A stretch of DNA of 64,000 nucleotides from Acidiferrum sp963771295. GTDB taxonomy: Bacteria; Acidobacteriota; Terriglobia; Acidiferrales; UBA7541. The position numbers and the translations under genes are program-made. The stretch's first letter is position 1. Each line of letters opens with the position of its first letter. Under the pieces are notes generated by a model that worked only from the letters and a program-made list of their open reading frames with translations, did no database searches and was not told the DNA's origin. Positions 53,481 through 62,518 of this stretch are shown here, piece by piece. The stretch covers positions 372,001 to 436,000 of the forward strand of contig CAVYTB010000017.1 in NCBI GenBank assembly GCA_963771295.1. Direction: 5' to 3'.

Positions 53481-54755
53481 ATGTCCAGTTTCGCTGTCCG
53501 CCTGGAACATGTTTCGAAGAAATTCCGTAAGGGAGAGCTTCATGATTCTCTTCGGGATTTGGTTCCTGCTTTGGCGAGTTTGCTGTGGAAACAAAAATCG
53601 GATGATTTGGGCGATTACAGCGAGTTTTGGGCGCTGCAGGATGTCAGCTTTGAGATTCCACGTGGGGAAGCGTTTGGGATCGTCGGGGCTAACGGCGCAG
53701 GGAAGAGCACACTGCTCAAGTTGATCAGCAGAGTCATGAATCCGACCAGTGGCTCGATCGAAGTGCGCGGTAGGCTCTCGGCGCTCATCGAGGTTAGTGC
53801 TGGCTTCCACTCCGACCTGACAGGACGAGAGAACATTTATCTCAACGGTACAATCCTGGGTATGACGCGCCGCGAGATCGATGCCAAGTTCGAAGAAATC
53901 GTGGAATTCTCTGGCTTGTCAGAGTTTCTCGACACGCCCGTGAAACGGTATTCGTCTGGGATGTATGCGCGCCTCGGTTTTTCCGTTGCGGCCCATGTCA
54001 ATCCTGACGTGCTGATCGTTGACGAAGTTCTCAGCGTCGGCGATTTCGTTTTCCAGCGAAAGTGCGTCGAACGTATGAGAGAAGTGATCAAAGCAGGGAC
54101 CACCGTCCTTTTTGTTTCCCACAACCTGAAAACAATCGCGGAGTTCTGCCAGCGCTGCGTGTTGCTGGAACGCGGACGGCTGCTGAAGATTGGAACGCCC
54201 AATGATGTGATCCAGTCGTACATGAACAGCACGCGCATTTCTCGCGCCATGGACGATTCCAAGCCTATCGCTATTTCTCAGGTGCGCATACGCTCGCGCC
54301 ACGGCGAGGGCGTACGTTTTGAATCAGGTGAAACGGTATGGGTCGACATCGAAGTCGTTGCTCGCCGACCCTGCTCGAAAATGGCTGTGGTTCTCTTTGT
54401 CACCGACGAGGCTTATTACGATGTGTTCAACACCTCGACCGAACGGCTGGGTTGCGGCAGTTTTAATCTCGAGCCTGGTGAAACCTTTGTTTGCAGCTTT
54501 GAGCTGCAACTGAACTTCGCTGATGGCACGTTCCATCCTTCGGTGCTCGTCTATCGATACGATACGCAAACGGAATACGATCGTTGGGAATCTGCCTCGA
54601 GCATCTACGTGGGATCCGCAACGGATGTCCGCGGTGCGGTCAATTGCTTCCCGAAGGTGATCAAGCACGAAATTGTTAAGGCCAGCGGCGTTCTTCCTGA
54701 CATTGAAGAACATCGGCTCTTACGTCCCGGCATCGTTGCCAAGGAAGATTTGTGA
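53481..54755 (+). CDS. wzt: ABC transporter ATPase with C-terminal carbohydrate-binding extension (Wzt-like)
   Basis: 424 residues. The ATPase half carries Walker A VGANGAGKST (68-77), the signature RYSSGMYARLGF, Walker B VLIVDEVLSVGD and the switch His in FVSHNLKT. The last ~170 residues form a beta-rich Wzt-C-type domain (SGETVWVDIEVVARRP, FVCSFELQLNFADGTF) that, in O9a-type systems, binds the modified end of the glycan and gates export. The ATG at 53481 is preferred over a TTG at 53478 because GAGGG lies 5 nt upstream. The pair with Wzm defines an ABC-dependent export route. Confidence 0.93.
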   Translation: MSSFAVRLEHVSKKFRKGELHDSLRDLVPALASLLWKQKSDDLGDYSEFWALQDVSFEIPRGEAFGIVGANGAGKSTLLKLISRVMNPTSGSIEVRGRLSALIEVSAGFHSDLTGRENIYLNGTILGMTRREIDAKFEEIVEFSGLSEFLDTPVKRYSSGMYARLGFSVAAHVNPDVLIVDEVLSVGDFVFQRKCVERMREVIKAGTTVLFVSHNLKTIAEFCQRCVLLERGRLLKIGTPNDVIQSYMNSTRISRAMDDSKPIAISQVRIRSRHGEGVRFESGETVWVDIEVVARRPCSKMAVVLFVTDEAYYDVFNTSTERLGCGSFNLEPGETFVCSFELQLNFADGTFHPSVLVYRYDTQTEYDRWESASSIYVGSATDVRGAVNCFPKVIKHEIVKASGVLPDIEEHRLLRPGIVAKEDL

Positions 54756-56152
54756 AAGTTGCTTTGCTGACGCCGTACGACGGAGGCAACCTGGGTGACG
54801 CCGCTATCCAGGAAGCCTTGATTGGTAATTTCCGGCAATACAACCCGCAAGTTCATCTCTGCGGAATTACGCTGCACCCGGAAAGTACTGCCGCGCGCCA
54901 CCGCATTCCATGTTACCCATTGGCGGCGATCTCCCGTCCGTATTACTACGCGAAGACGGAACCCGCGGTTTCCCCAGACAACTATGCCGCGACATCGCAC
55001 AACGGAAGAAACGCCGAGAAGCCAGGATTTCTTACGCGTCTCAAGCGAGCGGTCCGCGGTCTCCTCTTCGGGATAGGTCTTGGACCTCTGGTTCGTCTCG
55101 CTCAGGAATGTCTCCACATTCTTCGAAGCTACCGTTTGCTTCGTAGCGTGGACATGCTCGTGGTTGCTGGTGGCGGCCAACTGGATGAGGAGTGGGGAGG
55201 TAGTTGGGCGCACCCCTATGCATTGATGAAGTGGGCGGTCCTCGCTCGAGCGGCGGGGAGCTCCGCATTTTTTCTGAGTGTGGGCGGATGCCGCGCGGAA
55301 TTGCGGTTTACAAAGCTGTTCCTGAGGATCGCGTTGTCGCTCGCTTGCTATCGATCTTACCGAGACGAAGGCTCCCGGCAACTGGCTCTCGCGATCACGC
55401 CGTCCGCGGATGGCCCGGTAGTGCCCGACCTTGCCTTCAGCCTCCCCGCTGCCAGGCAACCGTTCATGGCCGTTTCCCAATCAGCCGAATTGCGGGTGGG
55501 TGTAAGCCCGATTGCATTTGCTCGACCAGGCATGTGGCCTACCGAAGATCCTGCGCAATATCAGCGTTACATGAAGGAGCTAGCTCTGTTTACGGCTGCT
55601 CTGCTTAGGCGCGGGATTTCCGTCACTCTATTTTCTTCTTGCCCGCCGGATGACCAGCTATTCGATGATCTGCGAGCCCGTATCGATCCCAGTCTCGGAG
55701 CGGCGGCGCGCACGCACCTCTCGTTCGGCAACGTCGCGTCTGTTCAAGATCTTCTTGTGCTGCTGCAGTCGCTGGACTTTGTTGTGGCAAGCCGCCTTCA
55801 TGGCCTCGTTCTGTCTTTCCTTGTGGGCAAGCCATGCGTCGCGCTCTCTTATGACCGCAAAGTGGACGCTTTGATGACGAATGTTGGACTGAGGGATTAT
55901 TGTATGGATATTCGGTCGTTCACCAGCGAAAACGCGCTTACGACGTTTGTGAATCTCGAAGTTAATGGCCCTCAGGTAGCATCCAAGTTAGGCGCCGCCT
56001 GTCGCTACTACGATCAACTTCTGCAGAGTCAATATCGTCTAGTAGCGGAGCTTCGCGGCTCCGGCTTGCCGACTTCTATTTCGCAGCGTGCAATTGTCGC
56101 TTCGGACGAGCACCTCTACCAACCCAGGTCCGATGCCGGGCCACATAGTTAG
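54752..56152 (+). CDS. Polysaccharide pyruvyl transferase family protein
   Basis: 466 residues. The N-terminus LTPYDGGNLGDAAIQEALI and the conserved C-terminal VASRLHGLVLSFLVGKPCVALSYDRKV block are diagnostic of the PF04230 family, which adds a pyruvate ketal from phosphoenolpyruvate to a sugar. An insert near residues 85-135 has a hydrophobic/basic character. It begins at a GTG overlapping the Wzt stop by 4 bp, so it is coupled to the exporter, and may form the negative charge or capping group read by the Wzt C-terminus. Confidence 0.88.
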   Translation: MKVALLTPYDGGNLGDAAIQEALIGNFRQYNPQVHLCGITLHPESTAARHRIPCYPLAAISRPYYYAKTEPAVSPDNYAATSHNGRNAEKPGFLTRLKRAVRGLLFGIGLGPLVRLAQECLHILRSYRLLRSVDMLVVAGGGQLDEEWGGSWAHPYALMKWAVLARAAGSSAFFLSVGGCRAELRFTKLFLRIALSLACYRSYRDEGSRQLALAITPSADGPVVPDLAFSLPAARQPFMAVSQSAELRVGVSPIAFARPGMWPTEDPAQYQRYMKELALFTAALLRRGISVTLFSSCPPDDQLFDDLRARIDPSLGAAARTHLSFGNVASVQDLLVLLQSLDFVVASRLHGLVLSFLVGKPCVALSYDRKVDALMTNVGLRDYCMDIRSFTSENALTTFVNLEVNGPQVASKLGAACRYYDQLLQSQYRLVAELRGSGLPTSISQRAIVASDEHLYQPRSDAGPHS

Positions 56153-56212
56153 AATTGCCGTTCATAACGACCTGTGATCCACGGCGTTGAGGACGAAATC
56201 GACCGAGTACAT

Positions 56213-57220
56213 ATGGCAAACAGCTTTTTCGAAACGAGCAAGGATCCAGAATATCCACGCGTCAGTTTCGTAACCCCATTCTTTAACACGGAAAAATATC
56301 TTGAGGAATGCATCGAGAGCATACTCCGGCAAACCTACCAAAACTGGGACTATGTCCTGGTCAATAACCTCAGCACGGATGGCTCTGCAAAGATCGCGGA
56401 GAACTATGCCAATCAGTTCCCGGAAAGGATCCGCGTCGAACACAATTCGGAATTCCTTTCTCAAGTTCAGAACTACAATCACGCGCTAAGTTTTATTTCC
56501 CCCGAAAGTCGCTACTGTAAAGTAGTTCAGGCGGATGATTGGTTGTTTCCGGATTGCGTCAAGAGCATGGTCGCGGTGGCCGAGGCGCATCCCACCGTCG
56601 GCATTGTTGCAGCTTACGAACTCGAAGGTGACGAGGTCCGTCTCGACGGATTGCCGTATCCCAGTACCGTGGTACCGGGAAGGGAAACTTGTCGACTCTA
56701 TTTTCTTCAAGGCAAGTATCTATTTGGGACGCCAACGTCGCTGCTCCTGGGGTCCGAACTGGTCCGCTCCCGGCACCCTTTTTACGACGAGCGCCTCGCG
56801 CCCTTCGAAGACGGGCATGCCTGCTTCGATCTGTTGAAGACCTGGGATTTCGGTTTTGTGCATCAGGTCCTAACCTTTTCGCGACGAAACAATGAATCGA
56901 TTCTTTCGCGGGTCCGACCGTTTAACCTCGAACTTCTGATCCGCCTGTCAATGCTCGTGGTGCATGGCCGTGATTTTCTGGAACCGAAAGAATTTGATCG
57001 CTGTCTGAAAGAAGCGGAGCGCAACTATTTTCATTACCTCGCCAAGTTCGCTTGTGCGCGACATCGCAAGAGCCCGGAGTTTTGGAAATATCACCGAAAC
57101 GGATTGGCAGCGATCAATTATTTGCTTGATTGGCGCCTTTTGGGAAAATGGATCCCTGGAGCGTTGCTTGAAAAGGCTTTTGACACAATCTTGTCGGCTT
57201 GGGAAACGGTTTTTTCTTGA
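56213..57220 (+). CDS. GT2-family glycosyltransferase
   Basis: 335 residues. Motifs include RVSFVTPFFNTEKYLEECIESI, VLVNNLSTDGSAKIAENYA, the acidic VVQADDWLFP and GTPTSLLLGSELV. It starts at the ATG 56213; a GTG at 56174 gives a longer version with no conserved sequence. It differs clearly from the 48277-51308 paralogues. A hydrophobic C-terminal segment is not evident. Confidence 0.86.
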   Translation: MANSFFETSKDPEYPRVSFVTPFFNTEKYLEECIESILRQTYQNWDYVLVNNLSTDGSAKIAENYANQFPERIRVEHNSEFLSQVQNYNHALSFISPESRYCKVVQADDWLFPDCVKSMVAVAEAHPTVGIVAAYELEGDEVRLDGLPYPSTVVPGRETCRLYFLQGKYLFGTPTSLLLGSELVRSRHPFYDERLAPFEDGHACFDLLKTWDFGFVHQVLTFSRRNNESILSRVRPFNLELLIRLSMLVVHGRDFLEPKEFDRCLKEAERNYFHYLAKFACARHRKSPEFWKYHRNGLAAINYLLDWRLLGKWIPGALLEKAFDTILSAWETVFS

Positions 57221-57309
57221 GCCGTCACAGTATAAATTTGAACGAAGCGAGGCTTGCCCGGAAGTGGGCTGACGGTGACAAGTAGGCCTGCGACTCAAGT
57301 AGAGAGCAT

Positions 57310-58515
57310 ATGAAAATCTCTGTCATATTTGGTACCCGTCCGGAAGCCATCAAACTTGCCCCGGTAATTCTAGCTCTTCGCAGCGATCCGCGCTTTCAGT
57401 GCCGCGTCTGTATCACTGCGCAGCATCGCGAAATGCTGGATCAGGTTCTGGACGTCTTTCAGATCGTTCCTGACACCGACTTGAACTTGATGCGTCCAAA
57501 CCAGACGCTTTCCTCGCTTACAGCAAGCGCCATGACCGGTCTCGATGGATATCTGGCCGCGGAGAAACCGGATCTAATCCTTGTGCAAGGCGACACCACT
57601 ACAGTCTTTGTGGCCTCACTCGCGGCGTTTTATCATCACATCCCGGTGGGACACGTTGAGGCCGGACTTCGAACTGGCGACATGCAAGCCCCCTGGCCCG
57701 AGGAAGCCAATCGCGTCCTTACCACTGACCTGGCGACGCTGCATTTTGTTCCCACGGCGCTCAGCCAGGAAAACTTGCGGCGCGAAGGCATCTCGTCCGA
57801 GCGCATCTACATCACGGGAAATACAGTGATTGACGCGCTGTTCCTCGCGGTAAAAAAGGTTCACTCTACTCCCGTCGAAATTCCCGGACTCAATCCAGAA
57901 ATCATGAATCCTGCATCGCGTCAGCCGCTTGTTCTGATCACCGGCCATCGCCGTGAAAGTTTTGGCGACAAGCTCCGTTCTATCTGTCGTGCTGTCGACG
58001 ACCTTGCTGCCGTCTTTCCTCACGTACAGTTTGTCTACCCGGTGCACTTGAATCCGAATGTTCGTGCGGCTGTTTCGGATATTTTGATCGACGCAGACAC
58101 GGGTGACACTCGTCGATCAAACATCCATTTAATCGAACCGATGTCCTATTTGCCGTTTGTCGCTTTGATGGAACGAGCAACCCTTATCCTCACCGATTCG
58201 GGCGGCATACAGGAAGAAGCTCCAAGCTTGGGAAAGCCAGTGCTCGTGACGCGTGACACGACGGAGCGGCCTGAAGCGCTGTCGGCTGGAACAGCCAAAC
58301 TCGTCGGATCGGACCGGGAGAGAATTGTGACTGAAGTTTCCCGCCTTTTGACGGATTCGTCTTACTACGGTGCCATGTCGCACGCGCACAATCCCTACGG
58401 CGATGGAAAGGCGACGGAACGGATTCTGGATGCAATCCGACGATTCTTCGGTTCGTCTGCTGAGCCACCGTCCGATCAATTCCTTCCAAGAGCGGTGGAG
58501 TCCTCGCCATCTTGA
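57310..58515 (+). CDS. wecB: UDP-N-acetylglucosamine 2-epimerase (WecB/MnaA type)
   Basis: 401 residues. Family motifs are strong: VIFGTRPEAIKLAPVI, VQGDTTTVFVASLAAFYHHIPVGHVEAGLRT in fragments such as QGDTTT and HVEAGLR, EEANRVLTT, ITGHRRESFG, and TDSGGIQEEAPSLGKPV. It interconverts UDP-GlcNAc and UDP-ManNAc (or a related UDP-diacetamido-uronate as in WbpI). Given the WbpB/D/E-like genes it may act on UDP-2,3-diacetamido-glucuronate. No UDP-ManNAc dehydrogenase is seen in the window. Confidence 0.93.
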   Translation: MKISVIFGTRPEAIKLAPVILALRSDPRFQCRVCITAQHREMLDQVLDVFQIVPDTDLNLMRPNQTLSSLTASAMTGLDGYLAAEKPDLILVQGDTTTVFVASLAAFYHHIPVGHVEAGLRTGDMQAPWPEEANRVLTTDLATLHFVPTALSQENLRREGISSERIYITGNTVIDALFLAVKKVHSTPVEIPGLNPEIMNPASRQPLVLITGHRRESFGDKLRSICRAVDDLAAVFPHVQFVYPVHLNPNVRAAVSDILIDADTGDTRRSNIHLIEPMSYLPFVALMERATLILTDSGGIQEEAPSLGKPVLVTRDTTERPEALSAGTAKLVGSDRERIVTEVSRLLTDSSYYGAMSHAHNPYGDGKATERILDAIRRFFGSSAEPPSDQFLPRAVESSPS

Positions 58516-58531
58516 TCAAGTCCGACTACCC

Positions 58532-59830
58532 ATGAATACAGACCACAATTCCTGGAATCCTGCCGCTCCCCGTATCTTCTGTATCAGTCCGCATTTTGTA
58601 CCCATGCGGGATTCCGAGGCATTTTGTTCGGCGAAATTCATTAAAGCGCTCGCCGAATTCGGAGCGCTCGTTACCGTCATCGTTTACGCGAAGGCTGCAG
58701 CTGAAATCGATCGATCAGAAATGTGGAACTCTTTAGGCGCTAAAATCATCAGGATTCCTCCGGTTGCCCAGAAGAACCGTTTCGCTTCCTTAACCACGGC
58801 TGTGCGTTACCAGACCTGGTTGTATGCAAGATGGATGGATGAAGCCGTACAGCAGGCAAAAAGACTGCATCGCAACTCACCGTTTGACGTCGTCTATTCG
58901 CGTTCTCTGCCAATGTTTGGACAAATCGCGGGTTATTGGTGCGCCAAAGAATTGGATGTGCCTTGGATTGCGAATCTGAACGACCCTTGGGATTTCCACC
59001 AGTTTCCCGTTGGCGTCTCTAAAGAGGACCTAACGACCGATAGCGCGCTGTCGGACTTCTGGATGAGAAGAACATTGCGAAACGCGGATCTAGTAACCTA
59101 TCCGTCGGAACGCCTTCGCGATTACCAAACGAATTTCTCCACGATTTCACATCATTCCCAGATCATTCCTCACGTTGGCAATGCCCGGGTTTTCCAAGAG
59201 AGCGGAGTCGATGCTAATGTATCCAATTTCCGTCTGGTTCATGCCGGAAAACTCGGTTCCAACGAATTGACCGGGAGATCGACCGCAGCTCTTCTAGATG
59301 GTCTGAGCTTGTTCCTCAACGACAGTGCCGAAGCCAGAAATCAACTGAAGTTAACTCTTGTTGGCGCTGAAGATCCCGCCACACAAGCGCGCGTTCGGCA
59401 GCTAGGTCTGGAAGGAACGGTCCAGTCTGTGGGACTCATCGACTATCAGGACAGTTTGAAATATATCCAATCCGCGACTGCTTGTTTGCTTGTGGAGGGC
59501 GAGATGAGCGATGGCATTTTTCTTCCCTCTAAACTTGTTGATTACATTTCTGCGCGAAAGCCAGTCTTGGCCCTGAGCCCCCGGGTAGGTGTCGTTGCGG
59601 ATCTGGCGTCTAAGGGTGGAATCACCCGTGTGGACGTCGGAGACGCGCATGGCATCCGAGACGCGATTCGCGGCTTGTACGAGGACTTTCGGAAGGGAAC
59701 TCTGGCGCTGCGAAGTCCAAGCGGCGCTCAAGTGGATCAATTTCGGCCCGATCTGGTGGCGAACAAGTTTTTGGCAGCCCTCCGTCAACTCATCACTGAT
59801 AAGAAAGAGAGCAAATTACAACGTGCCTGA
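58532..59830 (+). CDS. GT4-family glycosyltransferase
   Basis: 432 residues of a GT-B enzyme. The N-terminal domain (PRIFCISPHFVPMRDSEAF, SLPMFGQIAGYW, ANLNDPWDFHQF) and the C-terminal donor domain (RLVHAGKLGSNELTG, the GIFLPSKLVDYISARKPVL segment in place of the usual E-x7-E) are complete. It is not closely similar to the GT4 at 6081. The ATG at 58532 lacks an obvious ribosome-binding site but starts conserved sequence 17 bp after the WecB stop. Confidence 0.88.
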   Translation: MNTDHNSWNPAAPRIFCISPHFVPMRDSEAFCSAKFIKALAEFGALVTVIVYAKAAAEIDRSEMWNSLGAKIIRIPPVAQKNRFASLTTAVRYQTWLYARWMDEAVQQAKRLHRNSPFDVVYSRSLPMFGQIAGYWCAKELDVPWIANLNDPWDFHQFPVGVSKEDLTTDSALSDFWMRRTLRNADLVTYPSERLRDYQTNFSTISHHSQIIPHVGNARVFQESGVDANVSNFRLVHAGKLGSNELTGRSTAALLDGLSLFLNDSAEARNQLKLTLVGAEDPATQARVRQLGLEGTVQSVGLIDYQDSLKYIQSATACLLVEGEMSDGIFLPSKLVDYISARKPVLALSPRVGVVADLASKGGITRVDVGDAHGIRDAIRGLYEDFRKGTLALRSPSGAQVDQFRPDLVANKFLAALRQLITDKKESKLQRA

Positions 59831-59884
59831 AGTTAGAAAATCATTTCGCGTTCTCTGTGGCGCTCAAGGTAAGGTCATAGTCGG

Positions 59885-61297
59885 ATGAACATTCTCGATT
59901 TGTTGCTCTCGCGCCTCCCCGAACCGGTCCGCGAAAGGCTCAGAAGCGGGTCCCTCGGTCACCGCCTTGCAAGCAGTAGCTTTTGGAACCTCGCTGGTTC
60001 GGTGGCCGGGCGTCTCGTGAGTCTGCCTGCAGGCGTACTGTTGGCACGGCTATTGGGTCGTCATGATTATGGCGAGCTGGGGATGATCTATTCCAGCATC
60101 GAATTGTTTGGGATCTTTGGCGGATTTGGCCTTGGGTTGACGGCCACAAAATATATCGGAGAATTCAAGCGCAGGGATCCTCAGCGTGCTGGCCGAATCC
60201 TGGCGATGTCGAACTTGACCGCTTATGTCACCGGCGGGATTTTTTCAGTTGTCCTTTTTCTCTTCTCCACTCAAATAGCCGCTGGCCCGCTTGCTGCGCC
60301 GCACCTGTCTAGTCCTCTTCGCATCAGTGCCCTGGTGCTTTTCCTAACCTGCGTGGACGGGGCCCAGACCGGCGCCCTCGCTGGCTTTGAAGCCTTCAAC
60401 CATCTCGCGCGCCTTTCGCTACTGAAAGGATTCCTGAACCTCCCCTGCCTGGTTGGCGGTTTTTACCTTGGCGGACTCCCCGGAATTCTTTGGGGACTGG
60501 CGCTTTCGAGGTTCATCGGCCTGGTTTTGAATCGAATCTATTTGAACCGCGAAGCACGGCAAGCGGGTGTTCCTTTGATGGCCTCAGGATTTGGAAGCGA
60601 ACTACCAATCCTTTGGAAGTTCAGTGTTCCCGCGTTTTGTGCCGGCCTGATGGTTGCTCCCGTTAACTGGTTTTGTTCGACACTTCTCGTGCACCAGCCC
60701 AACGGATATCGCGAAATGGGCGCCTACAACGCCGCAAATCAGTGGTTTTCGATGTTGCTTTTCATTCCCACAGCGCTGGCAACCGGCATTGTTCCCATCT
60801 TGTCGGACACACTGGGTGAGAAAGACCTGAAGCGTTCCAAAAAAGTGCTGAACTTCATGCTCAAGATCAATGCCGCGATTATTATTCCTTGTGTGCTGGT
60901 TCTATCGCTGCTCGCGCCCTACGTCATGCGCATTTACGGCCGGGATTACAAGGACGCATGGCCCACGCTGATTGTTTTGCTGATCACCAGTGGAATTTAC
61001 GCACTGCTTACACCCGTGGGCGAGATCATTGCTGCCGCCGGGAAAATGTGGCTCGGTTTTGGCACCAACGTTGCCTGGGCTGTTGTGTTGATCGTCGCGA
61101 CCTTTTTTCTCGTTCGCTTCGGTTCATTCGGATTTGCTTCTGCGCGGATGATTGCCTATTTTCTCCACGCCATTTGGAGTTTTGCGCTTGCCTACATCGT
61201 GATCCTCCGCAATCCCATCCCGTTCCAGGAAGTCATTGACCTTCAGGTTGCAAAAGCTGCCACAGAGGCGGACCCCGCGGGGCCCGCCGCCGACTAG
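59885..61297 (+). CDS. wzx: Wzx-type polysaccharide flippase (MOP superfamily)
   Basis: 470 residues with about 14 hydrophobic helices. The first helix pair (SSFWNLAGSVAGRLVSLPAGVLLARLLG) and YGELGMIYSSIELFGIF are typical of the polysaccharide biosynthesis (MOP/Wzx) family; KVLNFMLKINAAIIIPCVLVLSLLAPYVMRIYG marks the later helices. It flips undecaprenyl-linked repeat units across the inner membrane for Wzy. Its presence alongside Wzm/Wzt means two export routes are encoded. Confidence 0.92.
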   Translation: MNILDLLLSRLPEPVRERLRSGSLGHRLASSSFWNLAGSVAGRLVSLPAGVLLARLLGRHDYGELGMIYSSIELFGIFGGFGLGLTATKYIGEFKRRDPQRAGRILAMSNLTAYVTGGIFSVVLFLFSTQIAAGPLAAPHLSSPLRISALVLFLTCVDGAQTGALAGFEAFNHLARLSLLKGFLNLPCLVGGFYLGGLPGILWGLALSRFIGLVLNRIYLNREARQAGVPLMASGFGSELPILWKFSVPAFCAGLMVAPVNWFCSTLLVHQPNGYREMGAYNAANQWFSMLLFIPTALATGIVPILSDTLGEKDLKRSKKVLNFMLKINAAIIIPCVLVLSLLAPYVMRIYGRDYKDAWPTLIVLLITSGIYALLTPVGEIIAAAGKMWLGFGTNVAWAVVLIVATFFLVRFGSFGFASARMIAYFLHAIWSFALAYIVILRNPIPFQEVIDLQVAKAATEADPAGPAAD

Positions 61298-61397
61298 AGG
61301 CGCAAAGTACTCTCGAGAATTGGACTCTGCCGCATTTGGATGCGAACTACTATTTGCTGAAGCGTCGTCCCCGAGTGAGTGAACTTCGCAATTCATC

Positions 61398-62471
61398 ATG
61401 GTGGCAAGGAGTTGTGCTGTTTCGAGACCATTTCAACTGATCGAACCTCTGAAGGATGGTCGCTGGGACAGCTTTCTTCAGCACCATCCTCGCTCGTCCA
61501 TTTTTCACACCAAATCGTGGCTGCAGGCCTTGCACCGAACGTATGGATACCAGCCGGTGGCATTTACAACCACCCCTGCCGGTGAAGACTTGGAAAACGC
61601 GGTTGTGTTTTGTGTCGTGAAAAGTTCTCTGGTGCGCCCAAGGTTAGTCTCGTTGCCATTCTCGGATCACACTGATCTTCTGCTCGACAATCAAAGCGAG
61701 CTTTCAAACTTGTTAACACTCTTGGAGCAAGGTCAAGCCGAAGGAAAATGGAAGAGCGTGGAATTCCGGCCTCTCGATCACGGAAATCGATTCGTGGATT
61801 GGGCCAATTTCCAGGATGGAACCAACTATGTCATCCACCGCCTGGATTTGCGCCCGTGCTTGCATGAATTATTCGAGAGACTTCATAAGGATTCCATCCA
61901 ACGCAAAATACATCGCGCTGCACGAGAAGGTCTCAGGTACGAAGAAGGCAGGTCAGATTCACTGCTGCGCCAGTTCTACCGGTTGACAATGATCACCCGC
62001 CGCCGTCAAGCTCTTCCGCCTCCCCCATTTGCCTGGTTCCGCAATCTCGTGGATTGCCTGGGTGAGCAGGTCAAGATCCGTGTTGCGTCCATTGGGGATC
62101 GCGCCGTTGCCGCTATTCTTACGCTTTTTTTCAAACGCACGCTAATTTACAAGTATGGTTGTAGCGATGCTCAATTCCATAATCTGGGAGCGATGCCCTT
62201 CTTGATGTGGCGAGCAATCGAAGACGCCAAGCGCCTCGACTTATCTGAACTGGACCTGGGAAGATCGGATATAGACAATGCCGGCCTGATCACCTTCAAG
62301 AATCGCTTTGGGGCAGCTCAATCAAGAGTTACCTATAAGAAATTTCCGGAAAGCAAGGCCGCGAGGGGGAGACACGAGTGGCAGCTAAAAGTTGCCAAAC
62401 GAGTTTTTGCGGCTATGCCTGAACGAATGCTGGTTCTGGCTGGGAAGCTGCTCTATCCCCATATTGGGTAA
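61398..62471 (+). CDS. GNAT/FemAB-like protein (PF13480-type)
   Basis: 357 residues. The segment HTKSWLQALHRTYGYQPVAF and the later DSIQRKIHRAAREGLRYE, TRRRQALPPPP and the FLMWRAIEDAKRLDLSELDLGRS block fit the acetyltransferase-6/FemAB family common in exosortase-linked EPS loci. No signal peptide is present. It likely transfers an acyl or aminoacyl group onto the polymer or its lipid-linked precursor. The exact substrate is unknown. It is related in type, not closely in sequence, to the protein at 25114-26067. Confidence 0.8.
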   Translation: MVARSCAVSRPFQLIEPLKDGRWDSFLQHHPRSSIFHTKSWLQALHRTYGYQPVAFTTTPAGEDLENAVVFCVVKSSLVRPRLVSLPFSDHTDLLLDNQSELSNLLTLLEQGQAEGKWKSVEFRPLDHGNRFVDWANFQDGTNYVIHRLDLRPCLHELFERLHKDSIQRKIHRAAREGLRYEEGRSDSLLRQFYRLTMITRRRQALPPPPFAWFRNLVDCLGEQVKIRVASIGDRAVAAILTLFFKRTLIYKYGCSDAQFHNLGAMPFLMWRAIEDAKRLDLSELDLGRSDIDNAGLITFKNRFGAAQSRVTYKKFPESKAARGRHEWQLKVAKRVFAAMPERMLVLAGKLLYPHIG

Positions 62472-62518
62472 CTGTCCCGTGATATCGATTTTTAATGTTG
62501 GCAGTTCTGGAGAATCGT

